Assembly: GCA_035695765.1 (NCBI GenBank)
Contig: DASRRI010000150.1
Span: 1 to 64,000 of the forward strand
Source: Dongia_A sp035695765
Lineage (GTDB): Bacteria; Pseudomonadota; Alphaproteobacteria; Dongiales; Dongiaceae
DNA length: 64,000 nucleotides
Direction of reading: 5' to 3'
Shown: piece by piece, positions 18,657 to 27,942 of the stretch
Numbering within the stretch: the stretch's first letter is position 1
Layout: each line of letters begins with the position of its first letter
The notes under the pieces: generated by a model
What the model was told of the DNA's origin: nothing
Seen by the model: only the letters and a program-made list of their open reading frames with translations
Databases searched by the model: none
Made by a program: the position numbers and the translations under genes

Positions 18657-19691
18657 CTACCCGGAGATGGATTTGGGGCGATCCAGCAGGGCCTGGAGCG
18701 CCTCTTCGATCAGGTCGCGGATGATCTCGGCGGTCGATTGCTCTTTTGTGACCATGCCGACGCTCTGGCCCGCCATCAATGAGCCGGTTTCGACGTCGCC
18801 GTCGATCACCGCGCGGCGCAAGGCGCCCGCCCAGAAATGCTCGATCTCGAGCTGCGCTGCCTTCTGGTCCAGTTGGCCGCGGTCGAATTTCTCGATCACC
18901 TGCTTCTGGACTTCCACGAACTTGCGCACGCCATCATTGACGATGGCGCGCACCGGGATCACCGGGAAGCGGTTGTCGAGTGCGACCGAAGGCATGGCAT
19001 CGCGCGCGGCTGCGCGGATGAAGGCCTTCTTGAAATTCGGGTGCGCGATGGATTCGGTGGCGCAGACGAAGCGTGTGCCGAGCTGCACGCCAGATGCACC
19101 CATCTCCAGATAACCCAGCATGGCATTGCCGCGCCCGATGCCGCCCGCCACGAACACCGGCACATCGGTGATGGCAGGCAGGACCTCCTGCGCCAGCACG
19201 CTGGTCGAGACCGGGCCGATATGGCCACCCGCCTCCATCCCTTCGATGACGATCGCGTCGGAGCCGGAGCGCACCAGCTTCTTGGCGAGCGAGACGGCGG
19301 GGGCGAAGCACATGACCTTGGCCCCGCCCTGCTTCAGGCGCTGGATCGCGGAACCCGGCGGCAATCCGCCTGCCAGCACCACGTGGCCGACCTTCGAATC
19401 GAGGCAGACCTCGACCAGTTGCTCAAGTTTTGGATGCAGCGTGATTAAGTTCACGCCAAAGGGCTGGCTGGTGAGCTTGTAGGTCTCGGCGATCTCTGCC
19501 GCCAGAATGTCCGGCTGCATCGAGCCGGATGCGATGACGCCGAATCCGCCAGCGTTGGAGATCGCGGCGACCAGATGACGCTCCGAAACCCAGGTCATGG
19601 CCCCGCACATGATGGCGTAGCGGCAACCGAGAAACTCGGTTCCGCGCCGCCACAGGTGGTTCAGCAATGCCTCGGAATGCGCACGGTCCAT
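18657..19691 (-). CDS. NAD(P)H-dependent flavin oxidoreductase, nitronate monooxygenase family
   Basis: FMN-dependent TIM-barrel enzyme of the nitronate monooxygenase/2-nitropropane dioxygenase family; the natural substrate is unknown. Seen in the 344 residues: CRYAIMCGAMTWVSERHLVAAISNAGGFGVIASG near the N-terminus, AIVIEGMEAGGHIGP with the active-site histidine, and the FMN phosphate site VFVAGGIGRGNAMLGYLEMGASGVQLGTRF. It lies 25 bases after lysC and three bases before ptsP, apparently in one leftward operon, though no metabolic link is obvious. Confidence 0.88.
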   Translation of the reverse strand: MDRAHSEALLNHLWRRGTEFLGCRYAIMCGAMTWVSERHLVAAISNAGGFGVIASGSMQPDILAAEIAETYKLTSQPFGVNLITLHPKLEQLVEVCLDSKVGHVVLAGGLPPGSAIQRLKQGGAKVMCFAPAVSLAKKLVRSGSDAIVIEGMEAGGHIGPVSTSVLAQEVLPAITDVPVFVAGGIGRGNAMLGYLEMGASGVQLGTRFVCATESIAHPNFKKAFIRAAARDAMPSVALDNRFPVIPVRAIVNDGVRKFVEVQKQVIEKFDRGQLDQKAAQLEIEHFWAGALRRAVIDGDVETGSLMAGQSVGMVTKEQSTAEIIRDLIEEALQALLDRPKSISG

Positions 19692-19716
19692 CTGTCTCTG
19701 TAGTCCCCATCTCCCC

Positions 19717-20958
<1,242 letters not shown>

Positions 20959-21111
20959 GTGCGGAGAAAGCCCTTAAACTGCAGCTGGAATACCGGCCCG
21001 AAACCATTGTCTTGCCGGCGGCGGCTATCCATACTCAATGGAACCCAGCGAGGCAAGGGCTGGGCCCCAATTCCAGCGGCGGATTTCCGCCAGAATCGGC
21101 CATTTTCATCA

Positions 21112-21891
21112 ATGTGTTCGCAATCCAACCCGATGGCTTCGCCGGACCCGCAGCGGGACCTTTCCGTCACCACGGTCGACAGCAGCGAAATCGCCAAGTT
21201 CAGCGCCATGGCGGAAGCCTGGTGGGATCCCAATGGCGACTTCAAGCCGCTGCACGTCCTCAACCCGACGCGCATCGGTTTCATCCGCGACGTCGCCGCG
21301 CGCCACTTCGTCCGCGAGCCTGGCGACGCGGCGCTCGACGGTTTGACTTTGTGCGAGATCGGATGCGGTGGCGGTCTGTTGACCGAACCGATGCGGCGCC
21401 TGGGAGCGGAGGTGACCGGCGTCGATCCCTCCGCACGCAACATCGGCATCGCGCGCAGCCATGCCGAAACGAGCGGCCTCAAAATCACCTATCTGCAATG
21501 CGCCGCCGAGGACATGGTGGATCGGGGAGAGCGCTTCGACATCGTGCTCGCGATGGAAGTGGTCGAGCATGTCGCCAATGTCGATGTCTTCGTCGCGAGC
21601 TGCGCAGAGCTGGTGAAACCGGGCGGCCTCATGTTCGTCGCGACTCTCAACCGGACCGCCAAGGCCTTTGCGCTCGCCATCGTGGGCGCGGAATATGTGA
21701 TGCGCTGGCTGCCGCGCGGCACGCACGATTGGCGCAAGTTCGTAAAGCCATCGGAACTGGCGCATCCGCTGCGCCGCGCCGGCTTCGTGATCGAGCAGAT
21801 GACCGGCGTCGCCTACAACCCCCTCGCCGACCGCTGGTCCCTCTCGCGCGATCTCGACGTCAATTACATGCTGGCGGCGAAGCGGGGGTAA
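21112..21891 (+). CDS. ubiG: Ubiquinone biosynthesis O-methyltransferase
   Basis: SAM-dependent enzyme performing both O-methylations in ubiquinone synthesis. The 259-residue product shows the UbiG pattern: SEIAKFSAMAEAWWDPNGDFKPLHVLNPTRIGFI, the SAM site CEIGCGGGLLTEPMRRLGAEVTGVDPS and the C-terminal HDWRKFVKPSEL. ATG at 21112 is taken as start; a second ATG at 21133 is equally possible and neither has a clear ribosome binding site. lysC plus ubiG divergent is a common alphaproteobacterial arrangement. Confidence 0.93.
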   Translation: MCSQSNPMASPDPQRDLSVTTVDSSEIAKFSAMAEAWWDPNGDFKPLHVLNPTRIGFIRDVAARHFVREPGDAALDGLTLCEIGCGGGLLTEPMRRLGAEVTGVDPSARNIGIARSHAETSGLKITYLQCAAEDMVDRGERFDIVLAMEVVEHVANVDVFVASCAELVKPGGLMFVATLNRTAKAFALAIVGAEYVMRWLPRGTHDWRKFVKPSELAHPLRRAGFVIEQMTGVAYNPLADRWSLSRDLDVNYMLAAKRG

Positions 21892-21917
21892 CGAGCTACC
21901 CTGCTCCCCAACTAAAC

Positions 21918-21950
21918 TCCCCTTCCCCCTTGCGGGGAAGGGGACTGTTG
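21918..21950. terminator. Terminator hairpin between convergent ubiG and DUF1178 genes
   Basis: Perfect 11-bp stem TCCCCTTCCCC (21918-21928) with GGGGAAGGGGA (21934-21944), loop of five, then TGTTGTTTA on the plus strand. It sits in the convergent gap and could stop both transcripts. The same CCCCAA-TA-CCCC stem-loop pattern recurs at 53461-53505, so it may belong to a dispersed palindromic repeat family. Confidence 0.65.
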
Positions 21951-21990
21951 TTTAGGGCGTTTGTATACGTGGTCGAAAGGCGACGAGCGC

Positions 21991-22446
21991 CTAGGCGTCC
22001 GACCGTGGTAGCCAGGGAATGCGCGCGACTTCGACGCCTTCCTCGATCAGCTCCTGATGCTGCTGGTCGGTCGCCTCGCCATAGATGCCGCGAGCTTCGG
22101 TCTCGCCATAGTGGATCTTGCGCGCCTCATCGGGGAACTTGTCGCCGACATAGTCGCAATTCGCCTCGACCTTGCTGCGCACCTCCTGCAGGTGCTGGCG
22201 CATGGCCGAGGCCATGACCGACATCGGATGCTGACTGTCACCCGCCGGCTTTGCAGGCAGACCGACTTGCTGCTTCTTCTCGCTGGCACCGATGCGCGGC
22301 GCCATCAGCGCCTTCGCGACCTTGCGGCTGCCGCAGGAGGGGCACTCGACGGTCTTGCGCGCAAGCTGCCGTTCGCAGGTCTGGCCGTCCTTGAACCAGG
22401 CCTCGAATTCATGGTCCTTGGCACAGCGGAGTTGGTAAAGAATCAT
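21991..22446 (-). CDS. DUF1178 family zinc-ribbon protein
   Basis: A 151-residue conserved alphaproteobacterial/betaproteobacterial protein of unknown function. The N-terminus MILYQLRCAKDHEFEAWFKDGQTCERQ and the CPSCGS pair suggest a small zinc ribbon; the C-terminal region (VEANCDYVGDKFPDEARKIHYGETEARGIYGEAT) is the typical DUF1178 tail. Such genes are regularly near a nitrilase and glutaredoxin 3, both found 3.5-4.5 kb downstream here. Confidence 0.88.
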   Translation of the reverse strand: MILYQLRCAKDHEFEAWFKDGQTCERQLARKTVECPSCGSRKVAKALMAPRIGASEKKQQVGLPAKPAGDSQHPMSVMASAMRQHLQEVRSKVEANCDYVGDKFPDEARKIHYGETEARGIYGEATDQQHQELIEEGVEVARIPWLPRSDA

Positions 22447-22531
22447 CGCCGAAAAACTGCCATTGATCGCTTATCTCGCGTTAACAGATGGCACAGTTGG
22501 AAAGTTTAACAAGCCCAAATGCGCCGCGACC

Positions 22532-23059
22532 ATGACAACAGCATGTGAGAGTGGCCCGTCCGGATGGGTGCGGACTCATGCCGCCCGTGTGCCCCTTGGC
22601 GGCAAAGTCCTCGACTTGGCCGCCGGCAATGGCAGGCATACCAGATATTTCAATGGTTTAGGATACCAGGTCACGGCCGTCGACCGGAACGTTTCCAGCC
22701 TACAGGATCTGGCGGCCGCTGGGGTCGAAGTGCTGGCCGCCGACCTCGAAAACGGCTCGCCCTGGCCGCTGGGCGGGCGGCAGTTCGACGGCATCATCGT
22801 CACCAACTACCTGCACCGCCCGCTTTTTCCCCACCTTGCTGCCGCATTGGCGCCGGGCGGCGTGCTGATCTACGAGACCTTCGGCATCGGCAATGAACGC
22901 TTCGGCAAGCCGAGCAATTCCAATTTCCTGCTTCGTCCCGGCGAGCTGCTGGAATTCGCCGCCGCGCATGGATTGCAGGTGCTGGCCTACGAATGCGGCG
23001 AAGTCACCGAGCCGAAAACCGCCATCATGCAGCGGATCGTTGCCCAGCGGCTAAGCTAG
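22532..23059 (+). CDS. Class I SAM-dependent methyltransferase, TehB-like
   Basis: A 175-residue Rossmann methyltransferase: SAM loop VLDLAAGNGRHTRYF near residue 27, acidic residue in VTAVDRN, and a C-terminal half ending in TEPKTAIMQRIVAQRLS. It resembles small TehB-like/UbiE-like methyltransferases; the substrate is unknown. ATG at 22532 is chosen; the frame is open back to a TTG at 22463 but without family similarity. It is divergent from the DUF1178 gene. Confidence 0.82.
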   Translation: MTTACESGPSGWVRTHAARVPLGGKVLDLAAGNGRHTRYFNGLGYQVTAVDRNVSSLQDLAAAGVEVLAADLENGSPWPLGGRQFDGIIVTNYLHRPLFPHLAAALAPGGVLIYETFGIGNERFGKPSNSNFLLRPGELLEFAAAHGLQVLAYECGEVTEPKTAIMQRIVAQRLS

Positions 23060-23335
23060 GGTTGCGATCAAGACGGCCGCCACCGGCGCCAGTATGATGG
23101 CGGCCGATTGCAGGATCAGAAGTCCGAAGGCTGCGATGTCCACCAACCGGGCCTGCCGCGCCCTGCCGGTGCCGAATTTCTCGTGGCGCTGGATGGCCGC
23201 GCGGCGCCACGAGAAATTCGGCATCGGCACGGTCATCGGCCCGATGGTGAAGGGCCAAGTTGCGGTCATGTCATAGGTGGGATCGAGGCCCCATTCCGCC
23301 CGCACCCGCGCCAGCGCTTGTGCCGCATTCTGCAT
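23051..23335 (-). CDS. Small C-terminally hydrophobic protein in the desaturase operon
   Basis: A 94-residue protein I do not recognise. Its ATG begins one base after the desaturase stop (TGAcATG), strongly implying translational coupling. The first two thirds are soluble (AQALARVRAEWGLDPTYDMTATWPFTIGPMTVPMPNFSWRR), and the last 26 residues form one likely membrane helix. Oddly, the middle of the gene is a 26-bp inverted repeat, so the protein carries PNFSWRR and RHEKFG from complementary strands of the same sequence. The 3' end overlaps the convergent methyltransferase by nine bases. Confidence 0.65.
   Translation of the reverse strand: MQNAAQALARVRAEWGLDPTYDMTATWPFTIGPMTVPMPNFSWRRAAIQRHEKFGTGRARQARLVDIAAFGLLILQSAAIILAPVAAVLIATLA
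23164..23229. repeat. 26-bp inverted repeat (long hairpin) inside a small gene
   Basis: Arms 23164-23189 and 23204-23229 are complementary over 26 bases with a single G-T mismatch (20 innermost pairs perfect: TGCCGAATTTCTCGTGGCGC with its complement), separated by a 14-base loop. It lies in the coding sequence of the 94-residue gene and reads through in frame on both strands. It could be an inserted palindromic repeat element, an RNase III site, or a structure controlling the operon's mRNA. Confidence 0.85.
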
Positions 23336-23336
23336 G

Positions 23337-24632
23337 TCAGTTCAGCCCCGGCCGCAGCGACATGGCGCTGCGGATCGATTCGAGCCCGACCGCTACCGGC
23401 ATCAGGATGAAGGCAACGAGCCAGACGGCGAGATTGCGCTGCCCCATCGCCAGGCACACAGCAGGGAGGCCAAAGAAGCTCGTGCGGCCGGCATGCACCA
23501 CCAGCAGGTCGAGTGTCGGATCGACAATCAGCTCTACCTTGTCACCGACGAGCGCGCGCATCGGATTGCGGCCGAGGGTGCCGGCCGGCCATTCCATGCG
23601 TAGCATCGCCGATGAACTCCGAACCTCCCGGAGGAGCTGCAGATAGCCGGCAAGGCGCGGTTTCAGGAAACGTGGCTCGCGCAAGTCGTACCGCGCCGGC
23701 TCCAGAGCCGCGCCGCCGAGGTGGTCGATCGCCTGAAGCTCCGGCCGCTCGGGCAGGTCCTTCGGCAGGTGGAAATTCCAGGCGAGGCCAACGCGGCGGA
23801 GCAGCAGCAAAGTCCACCAGCCCGGATCCCATTCGCCTGCGAACAGGCCGAGGCGCGCGGAGCCGGGATAAGCATGGTGATTGTTGTGCCAGCACTCGCC
23901 CATGGTGAGGATTGAGGTGAGGCGGATGTTGCGGCCCTGGACAGCGGCATCGTTGACCTCGAAATGCATGCCGCCTTCGTTGTGTGCGAAGTAGCCGATC
24001 AGCCAGTGGCCCAGCACGCCGGCAGTCACGCGCGCGCAGGTGCCGAACACGACGAAGCTCCAGCCGCCCATCGCGTAGAGCAGCAAGGCCGGTGGGACCT
24101 GCTGCCACATCCAGGTGGCTTCGAGGAAGCGATAGAAGCGATCCTCGGCGATGCGCGGCTCGATGGCGATCTTCGGCGGATTCGTCAGGCGCAGCTCGCA
24201 GTTCAGCTGCCACCAGGCATCTTTCCAAAACGCGCTGCCATGGCGCAGATAATCATGACAGGTCGGCAGGCGCTGGGCGTAGTCGCGCAGTTCATGCGCG
24301 CGCATCAGGCCGATTGGGCCGGCAAGCCCGACCTGCATGCCCATATAGGCCAGGACATATTCCGGCCATTTCGGGCATTCGTAACTGTTGTGGATGAGCT
24401 TGCGATGGCTGCCGAGCGAATGGCCGAGCAGCAGCACGGCGCCGGTCGCAAGAATGAATACCAGCAAGCCCGACCAGCTGAAGAAATAGACGCCGCCGAC
24501 GACGGACGCCCCAGCCATGCCGAGGAACCAGAGGGATTTGGGTGGCGAGTAGCGGACCTCGCCCTCGCAGACGCTGTTGAGATCGTCGGTCGAAACGCGG
24601 TGGTGACTGAGGCTTTCCGGTAGATGCTGCAT
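23337..24632 (-). CDS. Membrane fatty-acid (acyl-CoA type) desaturase
   Basis: Di-iron membrane desaturase of 431 residues introducing a double bond in acyl chains. Histidine boxes: GHSLGSHRKLIH (first), RAHELRDYAQR (the second, of the HDxRDWAQ subtype) and ECWHNNHHAYP (third), interleaved with hydrophobic segments near 35-75, 185-215 and 400-425. The tail after residue 330 is longer than in core desaturases. It follows an ArsR-family gene by 36 bases and precedes the coupled small gene, so the operon is probably repressor-controlled. Confidence 0.87.
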   Translation of the reverse strand: MQHLPESLSHHRVSTDDLNSVCEGEVRYSPPKSLWFLGMAGASVVGGVYFFSWSGLLVFILATGAVLLLGHSLGSHRKLIHNSYECPKWPEYVLAYMGMQVGLAGPIGLMRAHELRDYAQRLPTCHDYLRHGSAFWKDAWWQLNCELRLTNPPKIAIEPRIAEDRFYRFLEATWMWQQVPPALLLYAMGGWSFVVFGTCARVTAGVLGHWLIGYFAHNEGGMHFEVNDAAVQGRNIRLTSILTMGECWHNNHHAYPGSARLGLFAGEWDPGWWTLLLLRRVGLAWNFHLPKDLPERPELQAIDHLGGAALEPARYDLREPRFLKPRLAGYLQLLREVRSSSAMLRMEWPAGTLGRNPMRALVGDKVELIVDPTLDLLVVHAGRTSFFGLPAVCLAMGQRNLAVWLVAFILMPVAVGLESIRSAMSLRPGLN

Positions 24633-24668
24633 GTCAGTTCCCCTCTTTCCCCGATCGCCGGCCTCACA

Positions 24669-25013
24669 TCAGGCCGGCTTGCGTGCCGCCTTTGCTTTGG
24701 TCCCCTTGTCCGCCGCAAGCTTGCGCGACTCGCGCTTGAGGGGACCGCCGACCGGACACAGCTCGAAGGCAAAGCCGGTCAGCGTGTTGACGAGATTGTC
24801 TGGGCTGAGCTTGTAGAGCACGAACTGTCCGTGCCGCGTGCTGGTGACGAGGCCGGCATTCTCCAGGATGGAGAGATGGCGCGAGATCGTGGGCGCGCTC
24901 ATCTGGAAGCGCTCTGCCAGGTCCGAGGTCGAAAGCTCCGCGGATGAGAGATAGGCGAGGATCTCCCGGCGCGGGCGGGACGCGAGAGCTTCGAATACTT
25001 TGTCGAGCGACAT
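24669..25013 (-). CDS. ArsR-family winged-helix repressor
   Basis: A 114-residue DNA-binding protein: helix-turn-helix STSDLAERFQMSAPTISRHLSILENAGLV and wing TSTRHGQFVLYKL (about 28-70), a Lys/Ala-rich C-terminal tail, no Cys-x-Cys metal site (single Cys86). It is therefore more like the non-metal SdpR-type ArsR regulators. It heads the desaturase operon and a TTAGC-rich operator candidate sits just upstream, so autoregulation is likely. Confidence 0.88.
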   Translation of the reverse strand: MSLDKVFEALASRPRREILAYLSSAELSTSDLAERFQMSAPTISRHLSILENAGLVTSTRHGQFVLYKLSPDNLVNTLTGFAFELCPVGGPLKRESRKLAADKGTKAKAARKPA

Positions 25014-25025
25014 GATGAACCCTAG

Positions 25026-25046
25026 TATTAGCTAATTTGCTAATTT
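25026..25046 (-). promoter_or_regulatory. AT-rich operator/promoter candidate of the ArsR-desaturase operon
   Basis: Just upstream of the arsR-type start, the minus strand carries AAATTAGCAAATTAGCTAATA: two TTAGC half-sites in direct repeat plus the palindrome TTAGCTAA. Such repeats next to the regulator's own gene are typical ArsR operators. The AT-rich block overlaps where a -10 element would be. Confidence 0.5.
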
Positions 25047-25108
25047 TAGAATTTCATAATCCGCTACGACCGTCAATGCCTCCCGGCAAGGCACTGATAT
25101 AACGGAGG

Positions 25109-25144
25109 AAACAAACCCCCCGCAGCACGAGGGCTGCGGGGGGT
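25109..25144 (-). terminator. Terminator downstream of the peroxiredoxin gene
   Basis: Perfect 12-bp arms ACCCCCCGCAGC (25115-25126) and GCTGCGGGGGGT (25133-25144) with a 6-base loop, followed on the minus strand by TTGTTT. It lies 28 bases past the peroxiredoxin stop. Confidence 0.75.
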
Positions 25145-25171
25145 ACTGAGATTGAGCCGCGGGAAGCGGCG

Positions 25172-25831
25172 TTACTTCGGCTGCGGGACAATGCGCAGAT
25201 AGGGCTTCAGCGCCTTCCAGCCGCCGGGGAATTTCTGCTTGGCCTGCTCGTCGGAGACCGAAGGCGGGATGATGACGTCTTCGCCCTGCTTCCAGTTCAC
25301 CGGCGTCGCGACGGTGTGCTTGGCGGTGAGCTGGCAGGAATCGAGCAACCGCAGCACTTCATCGAAGTTGCGGCCGGTGCTCATCGGATAGGTCAGCATC
25401 GCCTTGACCTTCTTATCCGGACCGATGATGAAGACGGAGCGAACGGTTGCGTTGTCGGCAGGCGTGCGGCCTTCTGAGCTGTTGCCGGCTGCTGCCGGCA
25501 GCATGTCGTAGGCCTTCGCGACCCTGAGGTCGGAATCGCCGATCAGCGGATAGTTCACCTTCGCACCCTGCGTCTCTTCGATGTCCTTGGCCCATTTCTC
25601 ATGATTGCCGACCGGGTCGACACTGAGGCCCAGGATCTTGGTGTTGCGTTTGTCGAACTCCGGCTTCAGGCGCGCCATGTAGCCGAGCTCGGTGGTGCAG
25701 ACCGGCGTGAAATCCTTGGGGTGCGAGAACAGGATGCCCCAGCTGTCGCCCAGATAGTCGTGGAATTTGATGCGTCCGGCGGTCGAGTCCTGTTCGAAAT
25801 CCGGAGCGGTATCGTTGATGCGTAGTGACAT
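25172..25831 (-). CDS. 1-Cys peroxiredoxin (Prx6 type)
   Basis: Reduces hydrogen peroxide and organic peroxides in the cytoplasm. The 219 residues carry the peroxidatic PVCTTE with Cys45, the SHPKDFTPVC context and the extended C-terminal domain of the Prx6 subgroup (PVNWKQGEDVIIPPSV, FPGGWKALKPYLRIVPQPK). No resolving cysteine is in the usual 2-Cys place; C167 in LLDSCQL is not at a resolving position. AAGGGAGGAAG precedes the ATG. A terminator follows. Confidence 0.93.
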   Translation of the reverse strand: MSLRINDTAPDFEQDSTAGRIKFHDYLGDSWGILFSHPKDFTPVCTTELGYMARLKPEFDKRNTKILGLSVDPVGNHEKWAKDIEETQGAKVNYPLIGDSDLRVAKAYDMLPAAAGNSSEGRTPADNATVRSVFIIGPDKKVKAMLTYPMSTGRNFDEVLRLLDSCQLTAKHTVATPVNWKQGEDVIIPPSVSDEQAKQKFPGGWKALKPYLRIVPQPK

Positions 25832-25874
25832 CTCTTCCTCCCTTGCTTTGAAATGAGTCTGCGCCTAGTTGGCG

Positions 25875-26726
25875 CTATTCGCTGGCGGCGCGCATCAGGC
25901 TATGCGGCCGCTCGAACTCCCGGTCGTGGCGCAGGGCCGGCACCATGGATCTGGCCTTGTGCACCTGCTCCAGGTCTATGTCGGCGGTGATAAATCCCGG
26001 CTTGTCCCCCGCATCCGCCAGCACCTCGCCCCAGGGCGAGATGATCAGCGAATGCCCGTACGTCTGGCGTCCTTCCGCATGCTCTCCCGTCTGCGCCGGG
26101 GCGAACACGAAGCAGCCAGTCTCGATCGCCCGGGCGCGCAGCAGCACATGCCAATGTGCCTGCCCCGTTGGAACAGTAAAGGCCGCCGGCACCGTCAGCA
26201 TCGCCGCGCCGGCATGGGCCAGCGCGCGGTGCAGATAGCCGAAGCGCACGTCGTAGCAGATGGTGAGGCCGAGGGCGCCCCACGGGGTCGCCGCCACCAC
26301 CGCCTGCTCGCCAGGCTTGACGCCGTTCGATTCGCGATAGGTCTCGCCGTTCGGCAAGTCGACGTCGAACATATGGATCTTGTCATAGCGCGCGACGATG
26401 TTCCCGCCGGCATCGAACAGGAAGGAGCGGTTGGCGATGCGCTTCTCATCCGCGCGCACCGGCATCGAGCCCACCAGCAGCCAGATGCCCAGCTCCTTGG
26501 CGAGGCTTGAGAAATGCGGGACACCGGGATGAGCGTCCTCCGGCGGCGTCTTGGCGAGGGCGCGCGCGCGGTTGGGCTCGATCAGGGTGGTGTTCTCCGG
26601 GGTCATGACCAGCTGCGCGCCGGCGGCAGCCGCGCGGATCAGCGCGCTCGCGCTTTCGAGATTCGGCGCGATTTCGGCGGCCGAGTTCATCTGCACGCAG
26701 GCTGCCTTGAAACTCTTGCTCATCAT
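25875..26726 (-). CDS. Carbon-nitrogen hydrolase, nitrilase (Nit/omega-amidase-like) family
   Basis: Amidase of the Nit1/Nit2 branch, which commonly repairs deaminated glutathione or acts as omega-amidase. The 283 residues contain the triad: Glu44 in MTPEN, Lys in YDKIHMFDVDLP and Cys in TICYDVRFGYLHRALA. It lies between a peroxiredoxin and glutaredoxin 3, eight bases after grxC, which favours a thiol/glutathione housekeeping role (inference). Confidence 0.9.
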   Translation of the reverse strand: MMSKSFKAACVQMNSAAEIAPNLESASALIRAAAAGAQLVMTPENTTLIEPNRARALAKTPPEDAHPGVPHFSSLAKELGIWLLVGSMPVRADEKRIANRSFLFDAGGNIVARYDKIHMFDVDLPNGETYRESNGVKPGEQAVVAATPWGALGLTICYDVRFGYLHRALAHAGAAMLTVPAAFTVPTGQAHWHVLLRARAIETGCFVFAPAQTGEHAEGRQTYGHSLIISPWGEVLADAGDKPGFITADIDLEQVHKARSMVPALRHDREFERPHSLMRAASE

Positions 26727-26734
26727 CTTTCCGA

Positions 26735-27016
26735 TCAGGTGGCCGGCTGCTCCAGCGCCGGTTGTTCCAACAGGGCCTTCAGCTTGCCCACGCGGTCGAG
26801 GGCATAGAGATCATCGCACCCGCCAACGTGCTGCCCGTTGATGAAGATCTGCGGGACGGAGGTGCGCCCGCCGGCGCGCTGGCGCATTTCATTGCGCAGG
26901 CTGCCGTCGCACATCACATCCACTTCCTGGAAGGCTGCACCCCGCTCCTCCAGAAGCTTCTTCGCACGCCAGCAATAGGGGCATAGCATGGTGGTGTAGA
27001 TTTCAACGCGCGCCAT
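26735..27016 (-). CDS. grxC: Glutaredoxin 3
   Basis: Small glutathione-dependent disulfide reductase of 93 residues. The active site CPYC lies near residue 11 and the glutathione-binding TSVPQIFINGQHVGGCDDL follows. ATG at 27016 is preferred to an upstream GTG at 27025. It is followed by the nitrilase gene, an arrangement repeated across alphaproteobacteria. Confidence 0.94.
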   Translation of the reverse strand: MARVEIYTTMLCPYCWRAKKLLEERGAAFQEVDVMCDGSLRNEMRQRAGGRTSVPQIFINGQHVGGCDDLYALDRVGKLKALLEQPALEQPAT

Positions 27017-27135
27017 GCGCCACACCGCTCCCCATTTGGCCGTCGTGCATGTGGCTCTCTCGGGCAGTTGCCGTCAGGTCAGTACCTTTGGCCGTGAAAC
27101 GGTAATTTGCAAGTGGGAAGGCGCCTTATATTTCC

Positions 27136-27885
27136 TTAGTTCTGCTGTACCCTGACAACTCGCGCCAGAACCAGCAGATCGACGGCACTTGCGCCGGCGT
27201 TTCGCAGGGCTCGGGCGCAGGCCTCTGCCGTCGCGCCTGTCGTCAGAACGTCATCAATCAGCAAAATCCGAGCCCCTGTCGCTACTTGGGCCCTTTGCGG
27301 GTGGAGGGCAAAGGCGCCGGCCACATTGCGCCGGCGCTGGCTGCGGCCGAGATGGCCCTGGGACTCGGTGGCCTTGCGCCGCACCAGCAGGTCCGGAATG
27401 ACGAGTTTTCCTCGTGCCCGGCCGATCGTATTGGCCAGGATCGCCGCCTGGTTATAGCGCCGCCGGACCAGCCGCCAGCGATGGAGCGGCACCGGCGCGA
27501 TGATGTCGGCGGCCGAGACCAGCTCTGCCCCCGCCCGCGCCATCCAGCTGGCGAAGGTCGCGGCGCCGTCGATCCGGTCGGCATGCTTGAAGCGCAGGAT
27601 GAGGTCCCGGCTGGCATCGTCATACGTGAGAGCCGAACGCGCCCGGTCATAGAGCGGCCGCTCGGCGGTGCAGGCGCCGCACAGGCTGCCCTCGCCCATC
27701 TCGAACTCGAACGGCAGGCCGCAGCAGGCGCAACAGGGAGCCGTGAGGAACTTCAGCGCCGACCAGCACGGGCCACACAGCGCACCCGGATCACCGACGA
27801 TCTCGCCGCATTTCAGGCAGCGCGGCGGCAGTATTGCGTCCAGAAGCCAGGATGCCGATCTGCGCAAGGCGGGGACGAGTTCCAT
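27136..27885 (-). CDS. ComF family phosphoribosyltransferase-like protein
   Basis: A 249-residue protein with an N-terminal double zinc ribbon (PRCLKCGEIVG, CGPCW, CCACCGLP, CGACTAERP) and a C-terminal phosphoribosyltransferase fold containing ILLIDDVLTTGATAEACARAL, the PRPP-binding loop. ComF proteins take part in DNA uptake in some bacteria, but the biochemical role is unclear. The start at 27885 (M of MELVPALRR) is chosen because upstream codons overlap the divergent methyltransferase; ATG at 27915 is an alternative. Confidence 0.88.
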   Translation of the reverse strand: MELVPALRRSASWLLDAILPPRCLKCGEIVGDPGALCGPCWSALKFLTAPCCACCGLPFEFEMGEGSLCGACTAERPLYDRARSALTYDDASRDLILRFKHADRIDGAATFASWMARAGAELVSAADIIAPVPLHRWRLVRRRYNQAAILANTIGRARGKLVIPDLLVRRKATESQGHLGRSQRRRNVAGAFALHPQRAQVATGARILLIDDVLTTGATAEACARALRNAGASAVDLLVLARVVRVQQN

Positions 27886-27942
27886 GCCCCAGCTTGCGGA
27901 GCCGCGCCGCCTCATGTCAATTGGCCGCAGAGGAAGGTTGAA

